Shown here piece after piece: positions 55,732 to 64,000 of a DNA stretch of 64,000 nucleotides (positions are counted from its first letter, which is position 1; each line of letters starts with the position of its first letter). A program made the position numbers and the translations under genes. The DNA is from Rugosibacter sp. (lineage in GTDB: Bacteria > Pseudomonadota > Gammaproteobacteria > Burkholderiales > Rhodocyclaceae). The notes beneath the pieces are model-generated. The model worked only from the letters and a program-made list of their open reading frames with translations, had not been told where the DNA came from and made no database searches. Location: assembly GCA_004322535.1 (NCBI GenBank), contig SCUZ01000064.1:1-64000 (forward strand), in the 5' to 3' direction.

Positions 55732-56642
55732 CAGGCCACGCTCCGCCGGGCAAGCATCGCACGTGCCACACGCGATGCAGGCGCACGGCCCAGCTCGTGA
55801 GAAATCCACGCGGCAATATCAACCAGTGCGTCAAGATCCACCCCGCACTCAATGCCGCAGCCTTGAAGCAACCAGACCACATCCTCAGTGGCTACATTAC
55901 CCAGCGCACCGGGTGCGTAGGGGCAGCCACCCAAGCCTGCAACAGAGCTATCAAACACCGACACGCCCGTTTCTAGCGAGGCATACACATTGGCGATGGC
56001 CATGCCCCAGGTGTCGTGAAAATGGCCTGCCAGTTTTTTTAATGGCACCCACCGCGCAACCGCTTCGAGCATCGCCTTGGTTTTTTCTGGCGTTCCTGTG
56101 CCGATGGTGTCACCCAAACTCACTTCATAACACCCCATATCAAACAATGCACGCGCCACCTCGGCAACTGCCAGCGGCGTAATCTCGCCTTCATAGGGAC
56201 AGCCCAAAACACAGGAAACATAACCACGCACTTTGATATGTTCCGCTTTCGCAGCGTCTATCACCGTACGACACCGCTCAAGGGACTCGCTAATCGAGCA
56301 ATGTGTATTTTTCTGCGAAAAAGTTTCCGACGCGGCACTAAATACGCTGACTTCTTTTGCCCCTGCTGCCACAGCTGCATCAAAGCCCTTCTTGTTAGGG
56401 GTAAGCACTGGATAAGTCACCATCGGCAAGGGTTGAATGGCAGCAAAAACCGCCGTCGCATCCGCCATCTGCGGCACCCATCTGGGCGAAACAAACGCGG
56501 TCGCTTCAATCGTGCGCAGGCCGGCTGATGCCAGACGATGAATCAACTCAACCTTGATCTCGGTTGGAATCAACGGTTTTTCGTTTTGCAAGCCATCGCG
56601 CGGGCCTACTTCAACGATTCGAACTTTACTGGGGAGTGTCAT
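55731..56642 (-). CDS. hydroxymethylglutaryl-CoA lyase
   Basis: 303 residues, TIM barrel. KVRIVEVGPRDGLQNEK (metal Asp), EATAFVSPRWVPQMADA, SLGDTIGTGTP, GHFHDTWGMAIANVYASLE (metal His), and the catalytic Cys loop AGLGGCPYAPGALGNVATEDV. It cleaves HMG-CoA to acetyl-CoA and acetoacetate at the end of leucine breakdown. No other leucine-pathway gene is adjacent except the carboxylase alpha at 58 kb. Confidence 0.96.
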   Translation of the reverse strand: MTLPSKVRIVEVGPRDGLQNEKPLIPTEIKVELIHRLASAGLRTIEATAFVSPRWVPQMADATAVFAAIQPLPMVTYPVLTPNKKGFDAAVAAGAKEVSVFSAASETFSQKNTHCSISESLERCRTVIDAAKAEHIKVRGYVSCVLGCPYEGEITPLAVAEVARALFDMGCYEVSLGDTIGTGTPEKTKAMLEAVARWVPLKKLAGHFHDTWGMAIANVYASLETGVSVFDSSVAGLGGCPYAPGALGNVATEDVVWLLQGCGIECGVDLDALVDIAAWISHELGRAPASRVARAMLARRSVA

Positions 56643-56786
56643 AAATAATCATTCAAGGGAATCAGACGGCGCTGAAAAATCAACAACCAAGGTGATCGAG
56701 TTTACTCGAACGATCGCTGCGCTCTTCATCTATGGGAAAATACCCGGCTCAGCAAGAATAATTTTCCCTGTGCCCTTCCACATCTC

Positions 56787-58028
56787 ATGACGACAGACGC
56801 CACCCCCGTGCAAACCCATTCCCCCAACCCACCGAGGGGATTTGCACCATTAATTGCTGCGCTGACGGCTATCGGGCCTTTTTCAATCACCATGTATTTA
56901 CCGGCATTTCCGGATATCGGTACCAGCCTGGGTGCCAGCCCGATTGAAGTGCAGCAAACGCTTCCTGCTTACTTGCTCCCATTTGCCTTCATGATGCTTT
57001 GGCATGGCAGCATCTCCGATACGTTAGGCCGTAAACGGGTCATTCTGGCGGGTATGTTTTTATACACGCTGGCGGCACTGATCTGCCTTTTCGCACCCAA
57101 TATCCTGGTTTTGTCCATAGGACGCGTATTACAAGGCGTGGCAGCGGGTGCGGGCATGTCCGTTGGCCGAGCCACCGTGATGGATTTACTCAAAGGCGCC
57201 GCAGCCCAAAAACTGATGGCGCACATCTCGATGTTTTTCTCCCTGGCACCCGCATTGGCACCGATGCTGGGCAGCGTATTGGTCAACCAGTTTGGCTGGC
57301 GTTCGGTGTTCATTTTTTTATCGACGCTGGGTGCTGTCTTGTTTATTACGGTCTGGCGTATTCTTCCAGAAACCCTGCCCATGGAAAAACGCCAGCCTTT
57401 TGCATTCAAACCCTTGGTACATGCCTATAAAGATGCGCTACTCCTGCCTGAGTTCAGCTATTTATGCCTGGCCTTGGCGCTCCTGATCAATGGACATATG
57501 ATTTATGTTCTTTCCGCGCCCAACTTTTTACACGCAATCGCCGATACGACCTTCTCCAGTTTTGCATGGCTTTTTATAGCAGTCAGTATCGGCATGTTGA
57601 GCGGCTCTTATGCGAGCTCGCGTACTGCCGGAAAACTCTCTCCCGACAAGACCATTCGCCTGGGTTTTCTCGTCATGCTCTTGGGCTGCATCATTAATCT
57701 GTTAATCGGTTTTTTCTCCCCATCAGGGCTGCCGCAGAATATTCTAGCCATCCCGGTGTATTCATTTGGAATGGCCATGATCTGGCCTAGCTTGCAGATC
57801 CTTGCGTTAGAAAAAATTCCTGCCCGACGCGGTTTGGCCTCAAGTCTGCAAAGCGCGTATCAAGTGGGAATGAATGCATTTACCGCAGCCGTCATCGCCC
57901 CTTTTGTCTGGCATAGCGCAAAAACCATGGCATTGGCAGCATCTAGCTACTTGTTCATGGCGGCGCTTGCCATAATGGTTGGCAGATACTACCAACACGC
58001 CCGCTCAGCCAGAAACGGGCAAAAATAA
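56787..58028 (+). CDS. Bcr/CflA-family multidrug efflux MFS transporter
   Basis: 413 residues and twelve helices, DHA1 type. TAIGPFSITMYLPAFPDIG (motif D1), GSISDTLGRKRVILAGMFLYTLAAL (motif A), and RVLQGVAAGAGMSVGRATVMDL. Relatives export bicyclomycin, chloramphenicol, sulfonamides or cysteine. It sits between HMG-CoA lyase and the carboxylase gene on the opposite strand and is probably unrelated to them. Confidence 0.92.
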   Translation: MTTDATPVQTHSPNPPRGFAPLIAALTAIGPFSITMYLPAFPDIGTSLGASPIEVQQTLPAYLLPFAFMMLWHGSISDTLGRKRVILAGMFLYTLAALICLFAPNILVLSIGRVLQGVAAGAGMSVGRATVMDLLKGAAAQKLMAHISMFFSLAPALAPMLGSVLVNQFGWRSVFIFLSTLGAVLFITVWRILPETLPMEKRQPFAFKPLVHAYKDALLLPEFSYLCLALALLINGHMIYVLSAPNFLHAIADTTFSSFAWLFIAVSIGMLSGSYASSRTAGKLSPDKTIRLGFLVMLLGCIINLLIGFFSPSGLPQNILAIPVYSFGMAMIWPSLQILALEKIPARRGLASSLQSAYQVGMNAFTAAVIAPFVWHSAKTMALAASSYLFMAALAIMVGRYYQHARSARNGQK

Positions 58029-58047
58029 TTTGTCACAGCAACACAAA

Positions 58048-60108
58048 CTAAATGCCACCAAAATTTTCTTCAAACGCCATCAACACCATACCTTCAGCAA
58101 CAGGATCACCCACCGCAAAGTGAAAATCCTGCACGATACCGGCAGTGGGTGCGGTAACGGTATGCTCCATTTTCATCGCTTCGAGAATCAACAAGGGCGT
58201 GCCTTTGGCAACTTTCTCACCCGCTGTGACGAGTAACGCAATTATTTTTCCTGGCATGGGGGCCATCACGCTACCTTCTGCTATCGCTTGTTGACCGGCG
58301 TGACTCAGCGGATCAAGCAAGGTCATCACATGCGATGTGCCGTGCATAAAGACATGGCGCTTTTCAGCCACAGGAATCACCGTGACAGTGCACCGTCGGC
58401 CACCAAAATCAGCGTGCAATACTCCTGTGTCATCTAACTGGCCAGTCGCCTCTATCCGCTGGCCACCGAGTTGTTGCCCACTCAATTGCTGAACCGCTAT
58501 TTCGAATACAAAGCCTCGGCGGCTGGCTGTTGCAACCATGGTTTTTTCTACATCCCTACAACGCAAATTCAATGCCTGTTGGGCTTGTCCTGTCACACGC
58601 CAACCTGCTTGCGCATGCCAGGGGGAGTATGGGTCCTTACTCTTTGCGGCACTCTTTGCAGCCTCTTTCTGGATGCGCAAGAGTTCAGCCAGCGCCGCAC
58701 TCAACCACACTTCTAGCGGTAGCTCGGCGGGCGCTGGAAACAGAAAGGCTTGTTCACGTTCGATCAACCCGGTATCCAGACTGGCCTCAGCAAAAGCCGG
58801 ACAAGCTACGAGGCGGGAAAGAAAATCAACATTATTGGCCACACCGACAATTTCAACTTCGGCCAAGGCTTGCAGCATGCGTGCGCAGGCATGCGCTCGC
58901 GGCGCACTGTCGCTATCGTCCCAGACAATCAGTTTGGCAATCATCGGATCATAGTGAGGCGTGATTTCATCCCCTGCCGCCACGCCAGCATCCATGCGCA
59001 CAAAGGGCGTTTCAACAGGATAGGCAAAATGAATCACGCGACCTGTCGAAGGCAGGAAACCTGTTCCCGGATCTTCGGCGTAAATGCGTGCTTCAAGCGC
59101 ATGGCCACGCAGCGTGATCTGCTCTTGCGCCAAAGGCAGCGTCTCACCAGCGCCGACTTTTAATTGCCATTCGACCAGATCCAACCCGGTAATCATTTCC
59201 GTCACCGGATGCTCGACTTGCAGCCGCGTATTCATTTCCATGAAGTAAAACGCACCGCCGGATGCGGCGCCCGGAACAATAAATTCCACCGTGCCCGCGC
59301 CCACATAGCCTACGGCGCGTGCAGCGCTCACCGCCGCTTTGCCCATGGCCGCGCGACGCTCAGGCGTTAGCCCCGGGGCCGGGGCTTCTTCCAATACCTT
59401 CTGGTGGCGACGCTGCACCGAGCAATCCCGCTCGTACAAATACAGATAATTTCCATGACTATCGCCAAAAATCTGTACTTCAATATGCCGTGCGGGTTGC
59501 AAGTACTTTTCCAGCAGCACCTGTGCATCGCCAAAACTCGCGCTGGCCTCACGCTGACAAGACGCCAATGCATCCAGAAACCCAGCTTCTGCGGTCACCA
59601 CACGCATACCTTTGCCGCCACCGCCTGCGACAGCTTTTATGAGCACCGGATACCCAATTCTGTTTGCTTGCCGGCGCAAAAAATCCGATGCCTGCTCATC
59701 CCCGTGATACCCCGGCGTAAGCGGGACACCGGCTTTTTCCATCAGTCGTTTAGCCGCTGACTTGGAACCCATGGCGCGAATAGCCGCCGCTGATGGGCCG
59801 ATAAACACCAACCCATGTTGCACACAGGCTTCCGCAAATGCTGCATTTTCGGAAAGAAAGCCATAGCCAGGATGAATGGCTTGCGCGCCGCTTGCTTTAG
59901 CTACATCAATTATCTTATCGATGGCCAAATACGATTCCGCAGGCGGGGCCGCGCCTATCCATAGCGCTTCATCTGCCATGCGCACATGGCGGGCATGCTC
60001 ATCTACCGTTGAATACACAGCAACCGTCTTGATGCCCATACGACGCGCCGTTTTGATGATCCGGCATGCAATTTCGCCACGATTGGCAATAAGAAGCTTC
60101 GTGAACAT
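58048..60108 (-). CDS. biotin-dependent acyl-CoA carboxylase alpha subunit (MCC-like)
   Basis: 686 residues: biotin carboxylase domain ([66 protein letters not shown]), a BT-type linker domain, and a C-terminal biotinyl domain with ILEAMKMEHTVTAP. Fits methylcrotonyl-CoA carboxylase alpha; propionyl- or geranyl-CoA carboxylase cannot be excluded. No beta subunit is in the window. The start at 60108 (M-FTKLL) is four bases after the GGDEF-EAL stop. WQLKVGAGETLPLAQ is encoded by element copy 15. Confidence 0.9.
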   Translation of the reverse strand: MFTKLLIANRGEIACRIIKTARRMGIKTVAVYSTVDEHARHVRMADEALWIGAAPPAESYLAIDKIIDVAKASGAQAIHPGYGFLSENAAFAEACVQHGLVFIGPSAAAIRAMGSKSAAKRLMEKAGVPLTPGYHGDEQASDFLRRQANRIGYPVLIKAVAGGGGKGMRVVTAEAGFLDALASCQREASASFGDAQVLLEKYLQPARHIEVQIFGDSHGNYLYLYERDCSVQRRHQKVLEEAPAPGLTPERRAAMGKAAVSAARAVGYVGAGTVEFIVPGAASGGAFYFMEMNTRLQVEHPVTEMITGLDLVEWQLKVGAGETLPLAQEQITLRGHALEARIYAEDPGTGFLPSTGRVIHFAYPVETPFVRMDAGVAAGDEITPHYDPMIAKLIVWDDSDSAPRAHACARMLQALAEVEIVGVANNVDFLSRLVACPAFAEASLDTGLIEREQAFLFPAPAELPLEVWLSAALAELLRIQKEAAKSAAKSKDPYSPWHAQAGWRVTGQAQQALNLRCRDVEKTMVATASRRGFVFEIAVQQLSGQQLGGQRIEATGQLDDTGVLHADFGGRRCTVTVIPVAEKRHVFMHGTSHVMTLLDPLSHAGQQAIAEGSVMAPMPGKIIALLVTAGEKVAKGTPLLILEAMKMEHTVTAPTAGIVQDFHFAVGDPVAEGMVLMAFEENFGGI
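59139..59161 (-). repeat. dispersed element copy 15, inside the carboxylase alpha gene
   Basis: Minus strand: AAAAGTCGGCGCTGGTGAGA then CGC. It is read directly as K-V-G-A-G-E-T, where relatives usually have R-V-A-A-G-E-P. The length is unchanged, which points to substitution rather than insertion here. Confidence 0.75.
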
Positions 60109-60112
60109 CTTG

Positions 60113-62575
60113 TCAATCCGCTGCATTCATCAACGCCAGCCTCTGTTCAATGTCGACGACTGTGTCGGCAAACAACTCTGCCTTGACTGCGGGCGAAAAG
60201 AGGAAACCTTGGCCCAGATGACAGCCCATATCGCGCAGCATCTTGAAATGCGCTTCAGTCTCGACGCCTTCTGCAATCACATCCAGCGTCAAGCTTGTTG
60301 CCATTGTGATGATCGCATTCACCAACGCCTTGTCATTACTGTCCTCAGCCAAATCACGAATGAAGGATTTGTCAATCTTTACCGCATTCAGCGGGAATCG
60401 CTTGAGATAGGACAATGAAGAATAACCGGTACCAAAATCATCCAGGTAAATACGCAGCCCTGCCGCGCCGAGTTCAGCCATCCACTCGAGCGCAGCGCCA
60501 ACATTCCCCATCAATACCCCTTCGGTGATTTCAATGGCTATCGCATCATCAGGCAATCCATGCCGCTTCAGTGCATCGAGAACAACCGAGGGGGGCAGTA
60601 AATTCGGAATCTGCAAGGCAGAAACATTGACAGAAACATACAGCGGATGTCCGACAGACCGCCACTGGCTAACCACCCGACAAGCATTTTCCAGCACAAG
60701 CAGACCCAGCTCGCCAATCACGCCAATCTCTTCAGCCAAAGGAATAAACACATCGGGGGATACCATGCCCCGCGTCGGATGCGCCCAGCGCATCAGCGCT
60801 TCTGCTCCAATCACTTTTCCTGCCGCCAAATTGATAATCGGCTGAAATCCCAGATATAGCTCGCCTTCCCCGATCGCCTGTTTTAAATCATCTTCGATCC
60901 GGCGACGATGCTCCACTGCAACAAGCATGGAAGGTTCAAAGAAATGATAACTATGGCTGCCCGCAGTGCGCGCGCTCATCAGCGCCAATTCAGCACTCCG
61001 CAGCAATTGATGCACATTCGTGCCATCTTTGGGATAAAAAGCCACACCCGCACTCGCGCGCAATGAAATTACCCTGGTCCCTTCAAGCGTCATCATCGCG
61101 TGTGATTGCTGTAGCAGGCTGAAAAACTGGTTCAAGCGCTGGTCAACCGCGCTTTCAGGTGAAGCACCATCGAACAAGATAACAAACTCATCTCCACCGC
61201 TCCGGGCAGGAATATCGCCCGGCTGGATAAACTGCCGAATGCGTTCAGCCACAATACCCAGCACTTCATCGCCCGCAGGCAACCCCAAGGATTCGTTGAT
61301 TTGTTTAAAGCCATCCAGATTAAGTATCACCAACGCAAATGAAGTCTGCGCATGACCACGGGCGGCATGCTGGCCAATTGCCTCGAGCAAACCCTGGCGA
61401 TTGGCAAACCCGGTAAGCGCATCCAGACTCGCCAGCTGACGTGCATGCATCTCTTCGCGCTTACGGGCAGTCACATCTGTCATCGTACCCTGCAAAGTGC
61501 CATCACCAGGCGCTGTCACTGCAATGCTCAACCAGCGCTCTTCCCCACGCCGATCAAGCAATAAAAAATCATCCGCCACAATTCGGCCGATGGTCTCCTG
61601 CTCTAGGGCGAGAACCAGCAATGACCGAATAAGGTCTGACCTGCTCCAGGCGGCATCAAACAAAGACAGGTTTTCTTGATTCACTGGCTTTGAGCGCCAC
61701 ATGAGCGTAGCAAAGGCTTGATTGAATGAATCCAGATGGCCATCCCTATCCGCCACGAAAATGCCGGACACCGCACAGTCAAACAAGTTTTGATATTTTC
61801 TTTGGGCAACTTGCTGTTGTCGCTGCATTGCGCGTGCTTCTTCAAGCAACATCATCAGCCGCCCCGTCAGGTCATTGATATCGCCGACCAGCCGACCAAT
61901 TTCTGTTTTCTCATGTCCTTCAGGCACAAGAATGCTGCTGCCCAGACCAGGTTCAATTTGATGCAGCCGGTCTGAAATTTTCTTGATCGGACGTATCACA
62001 AAAAAAACCATCACCGCAGCAACGGACAGAACAACGATAATCATTTCTGCCAGGAGCAAATACAGCGTATCCCGGGTGCTCTGCTTTACCCGTGCTTCGA
62101 TCGTCGGCCAATCCGCTTGCAGAATGATCTTGCCGATCGTTTCATTTTTATTGAATGGGGAGGCAAGCGGCTGAGACAATGGTTTGTCCATGAATTCCGG
62201 GGCGAATACTTTTGCGGAAGATCGCATTCCGTTTGCCAAAACAGTATCCCCGGCTACTACTATTGTCACCGACAAAATATCGCTGTTGCGCAACAAGCCC
62301 TGAATCACTTCGCCAGCAAGCTGCTTATCGTTGGTAAAAGCAGCGATACTGGCTGTGCTTTGTACCGTCTCCAGCGCTTCGCTCAGCGAACGGATCGCCT
62401 GACTCTGCTCCCGTTCACGTAGTGATTGGCTGATGAAATAACTGGAGACACCGCCCACCAAGAGCGCCATGAATAGAAAGGCCGCGATGCCCCTCGCAAG
62501 GATTCCATGCCACCAACGAGATGCTTTCTTTTTCTTTAACACTGTATTTTTTGGAAAATCACGCGGATCACGCAC
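60113..62575 (-). CDS. membrane c-di-GMP enzyme: CHASE8-like sensor, HAMP, PAS, GGDEF and EAL
   Basis: 820 residues. TM1 (IAAFLFMALLVGGVSSYFI), a periplasmic domain of about 120 residues with STASIAAFTNDKQLAGEVIQGL, resembling the CHASE8 domain of YfiN, TM2 (LYLLLAEMIIVVLSVAAVMVFFV), HAMP, PAS, then GGDEF with an intact ARSGGDEFVILF, and EAL with GAEALMRW and IYLDDFGTGYSSLSYLKRFPL. Both active sites look complete; the inhibitory RxxD is QPGD, so feedback inhibition may be lost. It is 17 bases downstream of a periplasmic binding-protein gene, which may be its ligand sensor. Confidence 0.93.
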   Translation of the reverse strand: MRDPRDFPKNTVLKKKKASRWWHGILARGIAAFLFMALLVGGVSSYFISQSLREREQSQAIRSLSEALETVQSTASIAAFTNDKQLAGEVIQGLLRNSDILSVTIVVAGDTVLANGMRSSAKVFAPEFMDKPLSQPLASPFNKNETIGKIILQADWPTIEARVKQSTRDTLYLLLAEMIIVVLSVAAVMVFFVIRPIKKISDRLHQIEPGLGSSILVPEGHEKTEIGRLVGDINDLTGRLMMLLEEARAMQRQQQVAQRKYQNLFDCAVSGIFVADRDGHLDSFNQAFATLMWRSKPVNQENLSLFDAAWSRSDLIRSLLVLALEQETIGRIVADDFLLLDRRGEERWLSIAVTAPGDGTLQGTMTDVTARKREEMHARQLASLDALTGFANRQGLLEAIGQHAARGHAQTSFALVILNLDGFKQINESLGLPAGDEVLGIVAERIRQFIQPGDIPARSGGDEFVILFDGASPESAVDQRLNQFFSLLQQSHAMMTLEGTRVISLRASAGVAFYPKDGTNVHQLLRSAELALMSARTAGSHSYHFFEPSMLVAVEHRRRIEDDLKQAIGEGELYLGFQPIINLAAGKVIGAEALMRWAHPTRGMVSPDVFIPLAEEIGVIGELGLLVLENACRVVSQWRSVGHPLYVSVNVSALQIPNLLPPSVVLDALKRHGLPDDAIAIEITEGVLMGNVGAALEWMAELGAAGLRIYLDDFGTGYSSLSYLKRFPLNAVKIDKSFIRDLAEDSNDKALVNAIITMATSLTLDVIAEGVETEAHFKMLRDMGCHLGQGFLFSPAVKAELFADTVVDIEQRLALMNAAD

Positions 62576-62592
62576 AATGGATCAAAGTGTAA

Positions 62593-63027
62593 TCATCTAT
62601 CGAATTCGTAGAGAATAACGAATCGCTTATCCAGCTTTTCTCGTTCAACATATGCCAGCACCCCAGGGCGACTCATTAGACGTGCAGCGACTTCATCACT
62701 CGAGTTTACAGTGGCCGGAGGCCGTGTCTGTCCAGAAAAAACCAGCCGCGCCCAGTATGCATTGATTTCTGCAGGCGTCTTTTCTACCAGTTTCCAGTAA
62801 AACTCTTTTTTGGTTTCAGACGCCTCTCCCATATCCAAGGGTTCTGCTGGTAACCCGTTAGGCAATCGACGATAGCGCCCAAGATAGATATTGATCACTT
62901 CTTCCTTGCTCAACGTGGGAACACCTGTTTTGGGACCGGTCACCACGACAAGATCTGCCCTGGCATGGCAAGGTGCTATCACGGACAAAAAAGCAATGAA
63001 CCAATAAGCGAGGGAATTCAGCTTCAT
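62593..63027 (-). CDS. small phosphate-binding-protein-like periplasmic protein
   Basis: About 144 residues with signal peptide (SLAYWFIAFLSVIAPCHARA). The mature part (LVVVTGPKTGVPTLSKEEVINIYLGRYRRLPNG, KKEFYWKLVEKTPAEINAYWARLVFSG, VLAYVE) resembles the first lobe of PstS-type binding proteins, with the INIYLGR signature. It is too short for a full two-lobe protein. It lies between a porin-like gene (four bases) and the GGDEF-EAL gene (17 bases), suggesting one operon. Confidence 0.85.
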   Translation of the reverse strand: MKLNSLAYWFIAFLSVIAPCHARADLVVVTGPKTGVPTLSKEEVINIYLGRYRRLPNGLPAEPLDMGEASETKKEFYWKLVEKTPAEINAYWARLVFSGQTRPPATVNSSDEVAARLMSRPGVLAYVEREKLDKRFVILYEFDR

Positions 63028-63031
63028 GGCA

Positions 63032-64000
63032 TCAGAACACGAAATCGGACGTGATTGAAATGACATTAGTCCTGCCATCCCACCCGGGTTGTTCATCCCG
63101 CACAGGGAATACTGACCGGCTGTCTCCTCGTATGGCATCCCATTGCAGCTTGAATGCCACATTTGGCTTTACATCCCAACGCACTCCCAGGGTATAAGTT
63201 CTCTGGTCAGATCGGGTTGTCTCCATCACTGAAGAATAAATAGCATTCAAATTTGCAAAGGGAGGGATATCAGGCAAGCCGGCAGTTTGGTTCCTTCGCG
63301 AACTTTTCCATGCCGAAATACCTGCATACGGCGTTATTGCCCCACTACGATACCCAGCGAGAGCATATCCGGCACAAGAGTTTTGCAGCAAGCCAGCCTC
63401 ATGCCGAATGCAATTTGCCATCGCTTGTGTCTGGAAGCCATTGGCTTCATAGACCACGCCCAGCGAATAAAACCGGCTTGTCGTATCTTTGGTCTCCAAA
63501 GACTGCGCCGCAGAAAAAGCGCTGGGCATATTAAGAAATGCGCCCGCCGCTTTGAGAAAATCAGGCAAAGGACTCACATCCAGATCATTCGAGAATCTGA
63601 TTTGCGCGACATTCGCCCGCAACTGCAATGGCCCCTGCCAGTAGTCCAGAACCACTCCGCCAACATGCGACCCACTGGTATTCCAGACGCGTTGCATATC
63701 GGCAGCTTTTTCATGTGTCGCCCCGATAAACACCTTAGCGCGAAGCACTCCCTCTCCGACAGGTTTACTAATACTCATATCGGCGCCATCAAAATGATGG
63801 AAAAACAACGGGCCAAAAAAATCACTGGACGGGCGTGCCGCCAGATAGGAATAACCAACCAGTCGAGAATCAGCCAGCATCATGAAATCCGCGCCTATGC
63901 GGCCAGCACGCACAGCTATATCGGGGGTTATATCCCAGCGCGCAAATGCCCACATGATTTCGGGTGAGCGGCTTTCGTTGTATCTGAATCGACTAACCGC
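63032..64000 (-). CDS. porin-like outer-membrane protein, N-terminus beyond the window
   Basis: The frame is open to the right edge, giving at least 322 residues. Alternating beta strands (YTLGVRWDVKPNVAFKLQWDAIRG, SRFYSLGVVYEANGFQTQAMA) and the C-terminal Phe (NVISITSDFVF) indicate an outer-membrane barrel. The first ATG at 63955 is internal: 15 more open codons lie between it and the edge. Proteins of this kind are found next to small PstS-like and signalling genes. Ligand unknown. Confidence 0.85.
   Translation of the reverse strand, partial: AVSRFRYNESRSPEIMWAFARWDITPDIAVRAGRIGADFMMLADSRLVGYSYLAARPSSDFFGPLFFHHFDGADMSISKPVGEGVLRAKVFIGATHEKAADMQRVWNTSGSHVGGVVLDYWQGPLQLRANVAQIRFSNDLDVSPLPDFLKAAGAFLNMPSAFSAAQSLETKDTTSRFYSLGVVYEANGFQTQAMANCIRHEAGLLQNSCAGYALAGYRSGAITPYAGISAWKSSRRNQTAGLPDIPPFANLNAIYSSVMETTRSDQRTYTLGVRWDVKPNVAFKLQWDAIRGDSRSVFPVRDEQPGWDGRTNVISITSDFVF

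Noticed and set aside
61320..61345. GTATCACCAACGC in the GGDEF domain and CTCGCCAGCTGACG nearby
   Set aside because: They encode conserved GGDEF residues and match only eight to ten element bases.

Overview
The window looks like a chromosomal segment of a betaproteobacterium, probably of the Nitrosomonadales (Gallionella, Sulfuricella or methylotroph type). This rests on gene order and families: rplY-prs-tRNA-Gln-ispE-lolB, the coxB-coxA-ctaG-coxC/SURF1/cyoE/SCO cluster, accB-accC-prmA, glnA-ntrB-ntrC, an intracellular PHB depolymerase, and a CIRCE element on the rpoH promoter. The genus cannot be named from sequence alone. No phage, plasmid, rRNA operon or CRISPR array is visible, and nearly all DNA is coding on one strand or the other.

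Layout. 0-8 kb: translation, nucleotide and envelope housekeeping (rplY, prs, tRNA-Gln, ispE, lolB, a TPR protein), then mutM, a ferredoxin, coaD and rsmD. 7.6-17 kb: two M16 peptidases, ftsY, a cupin, a GST, phaZ, ftsE-ftsX, and rpoH under a CIRCE operator. 17-25 kb: an aa3 cytochrome c oxidase locus with its assembly factors, including a 37-residue small assembly protein; no ctaA is present. 25-34 kb: mpl, a thioredoxin-like protein, aroQ, accB-accC-prmA, a zinc-ribbon protein, a PfkB kinase, a glycine-zipper lipoprotein and plsC. 34-42 kb: apaH, birA and the nitrogen-control block ntrC-ntrB-DUF4124-glnA, with two NtrC boxes upstream of glnA. 42-50 kb: rhodanese, nadA, a queuosine-precursor transporter, a nuclease-family protein, clsB, an NlpC/P60 lipoprotein, an AAHS transporter and fpr. 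50-64 kb: EamA transporter, purT, mutY, a Gx transporter with a NusG-II protein, rapZ, DUF1289, HMG-CoA lyase, a Bcr/CflA transporter, a biotin-dependent carboxylase alpha subunit, and a GGDEF-EAL protein behind a small periplasmic binding protein and a porin-like protein that runs off the right edge.

The most unusual signal is a dispersed element of about 25 to 50 bp with core AAAAGTCGGCGCTGGTGA followed by ACGSCG. I count fifteen copies on both strands. Ten lie inside conserved housekeeping genes (lolB, mutM, two M16 peptidases, accB, plsC, birA, ntrC, an NlpC/P60 gene, the carboxylase alpha gene) and five lie between genes or across gene ends. The same DNA is read in four different frames in different proteins (KVGAGDT, VSPAPTF, RRLTSADF, YHQRRLL), always avoiding the one frame that carries a stop. 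In BirA it sits at the left edge of an extra stretch of about 22 residues. It behaves like a protein-coding mobile repeat of the Rickettsia palindromic element kind, or like an uptake-type or protein-binding sequence that has spread through genes. I do not recognise it as a described family.
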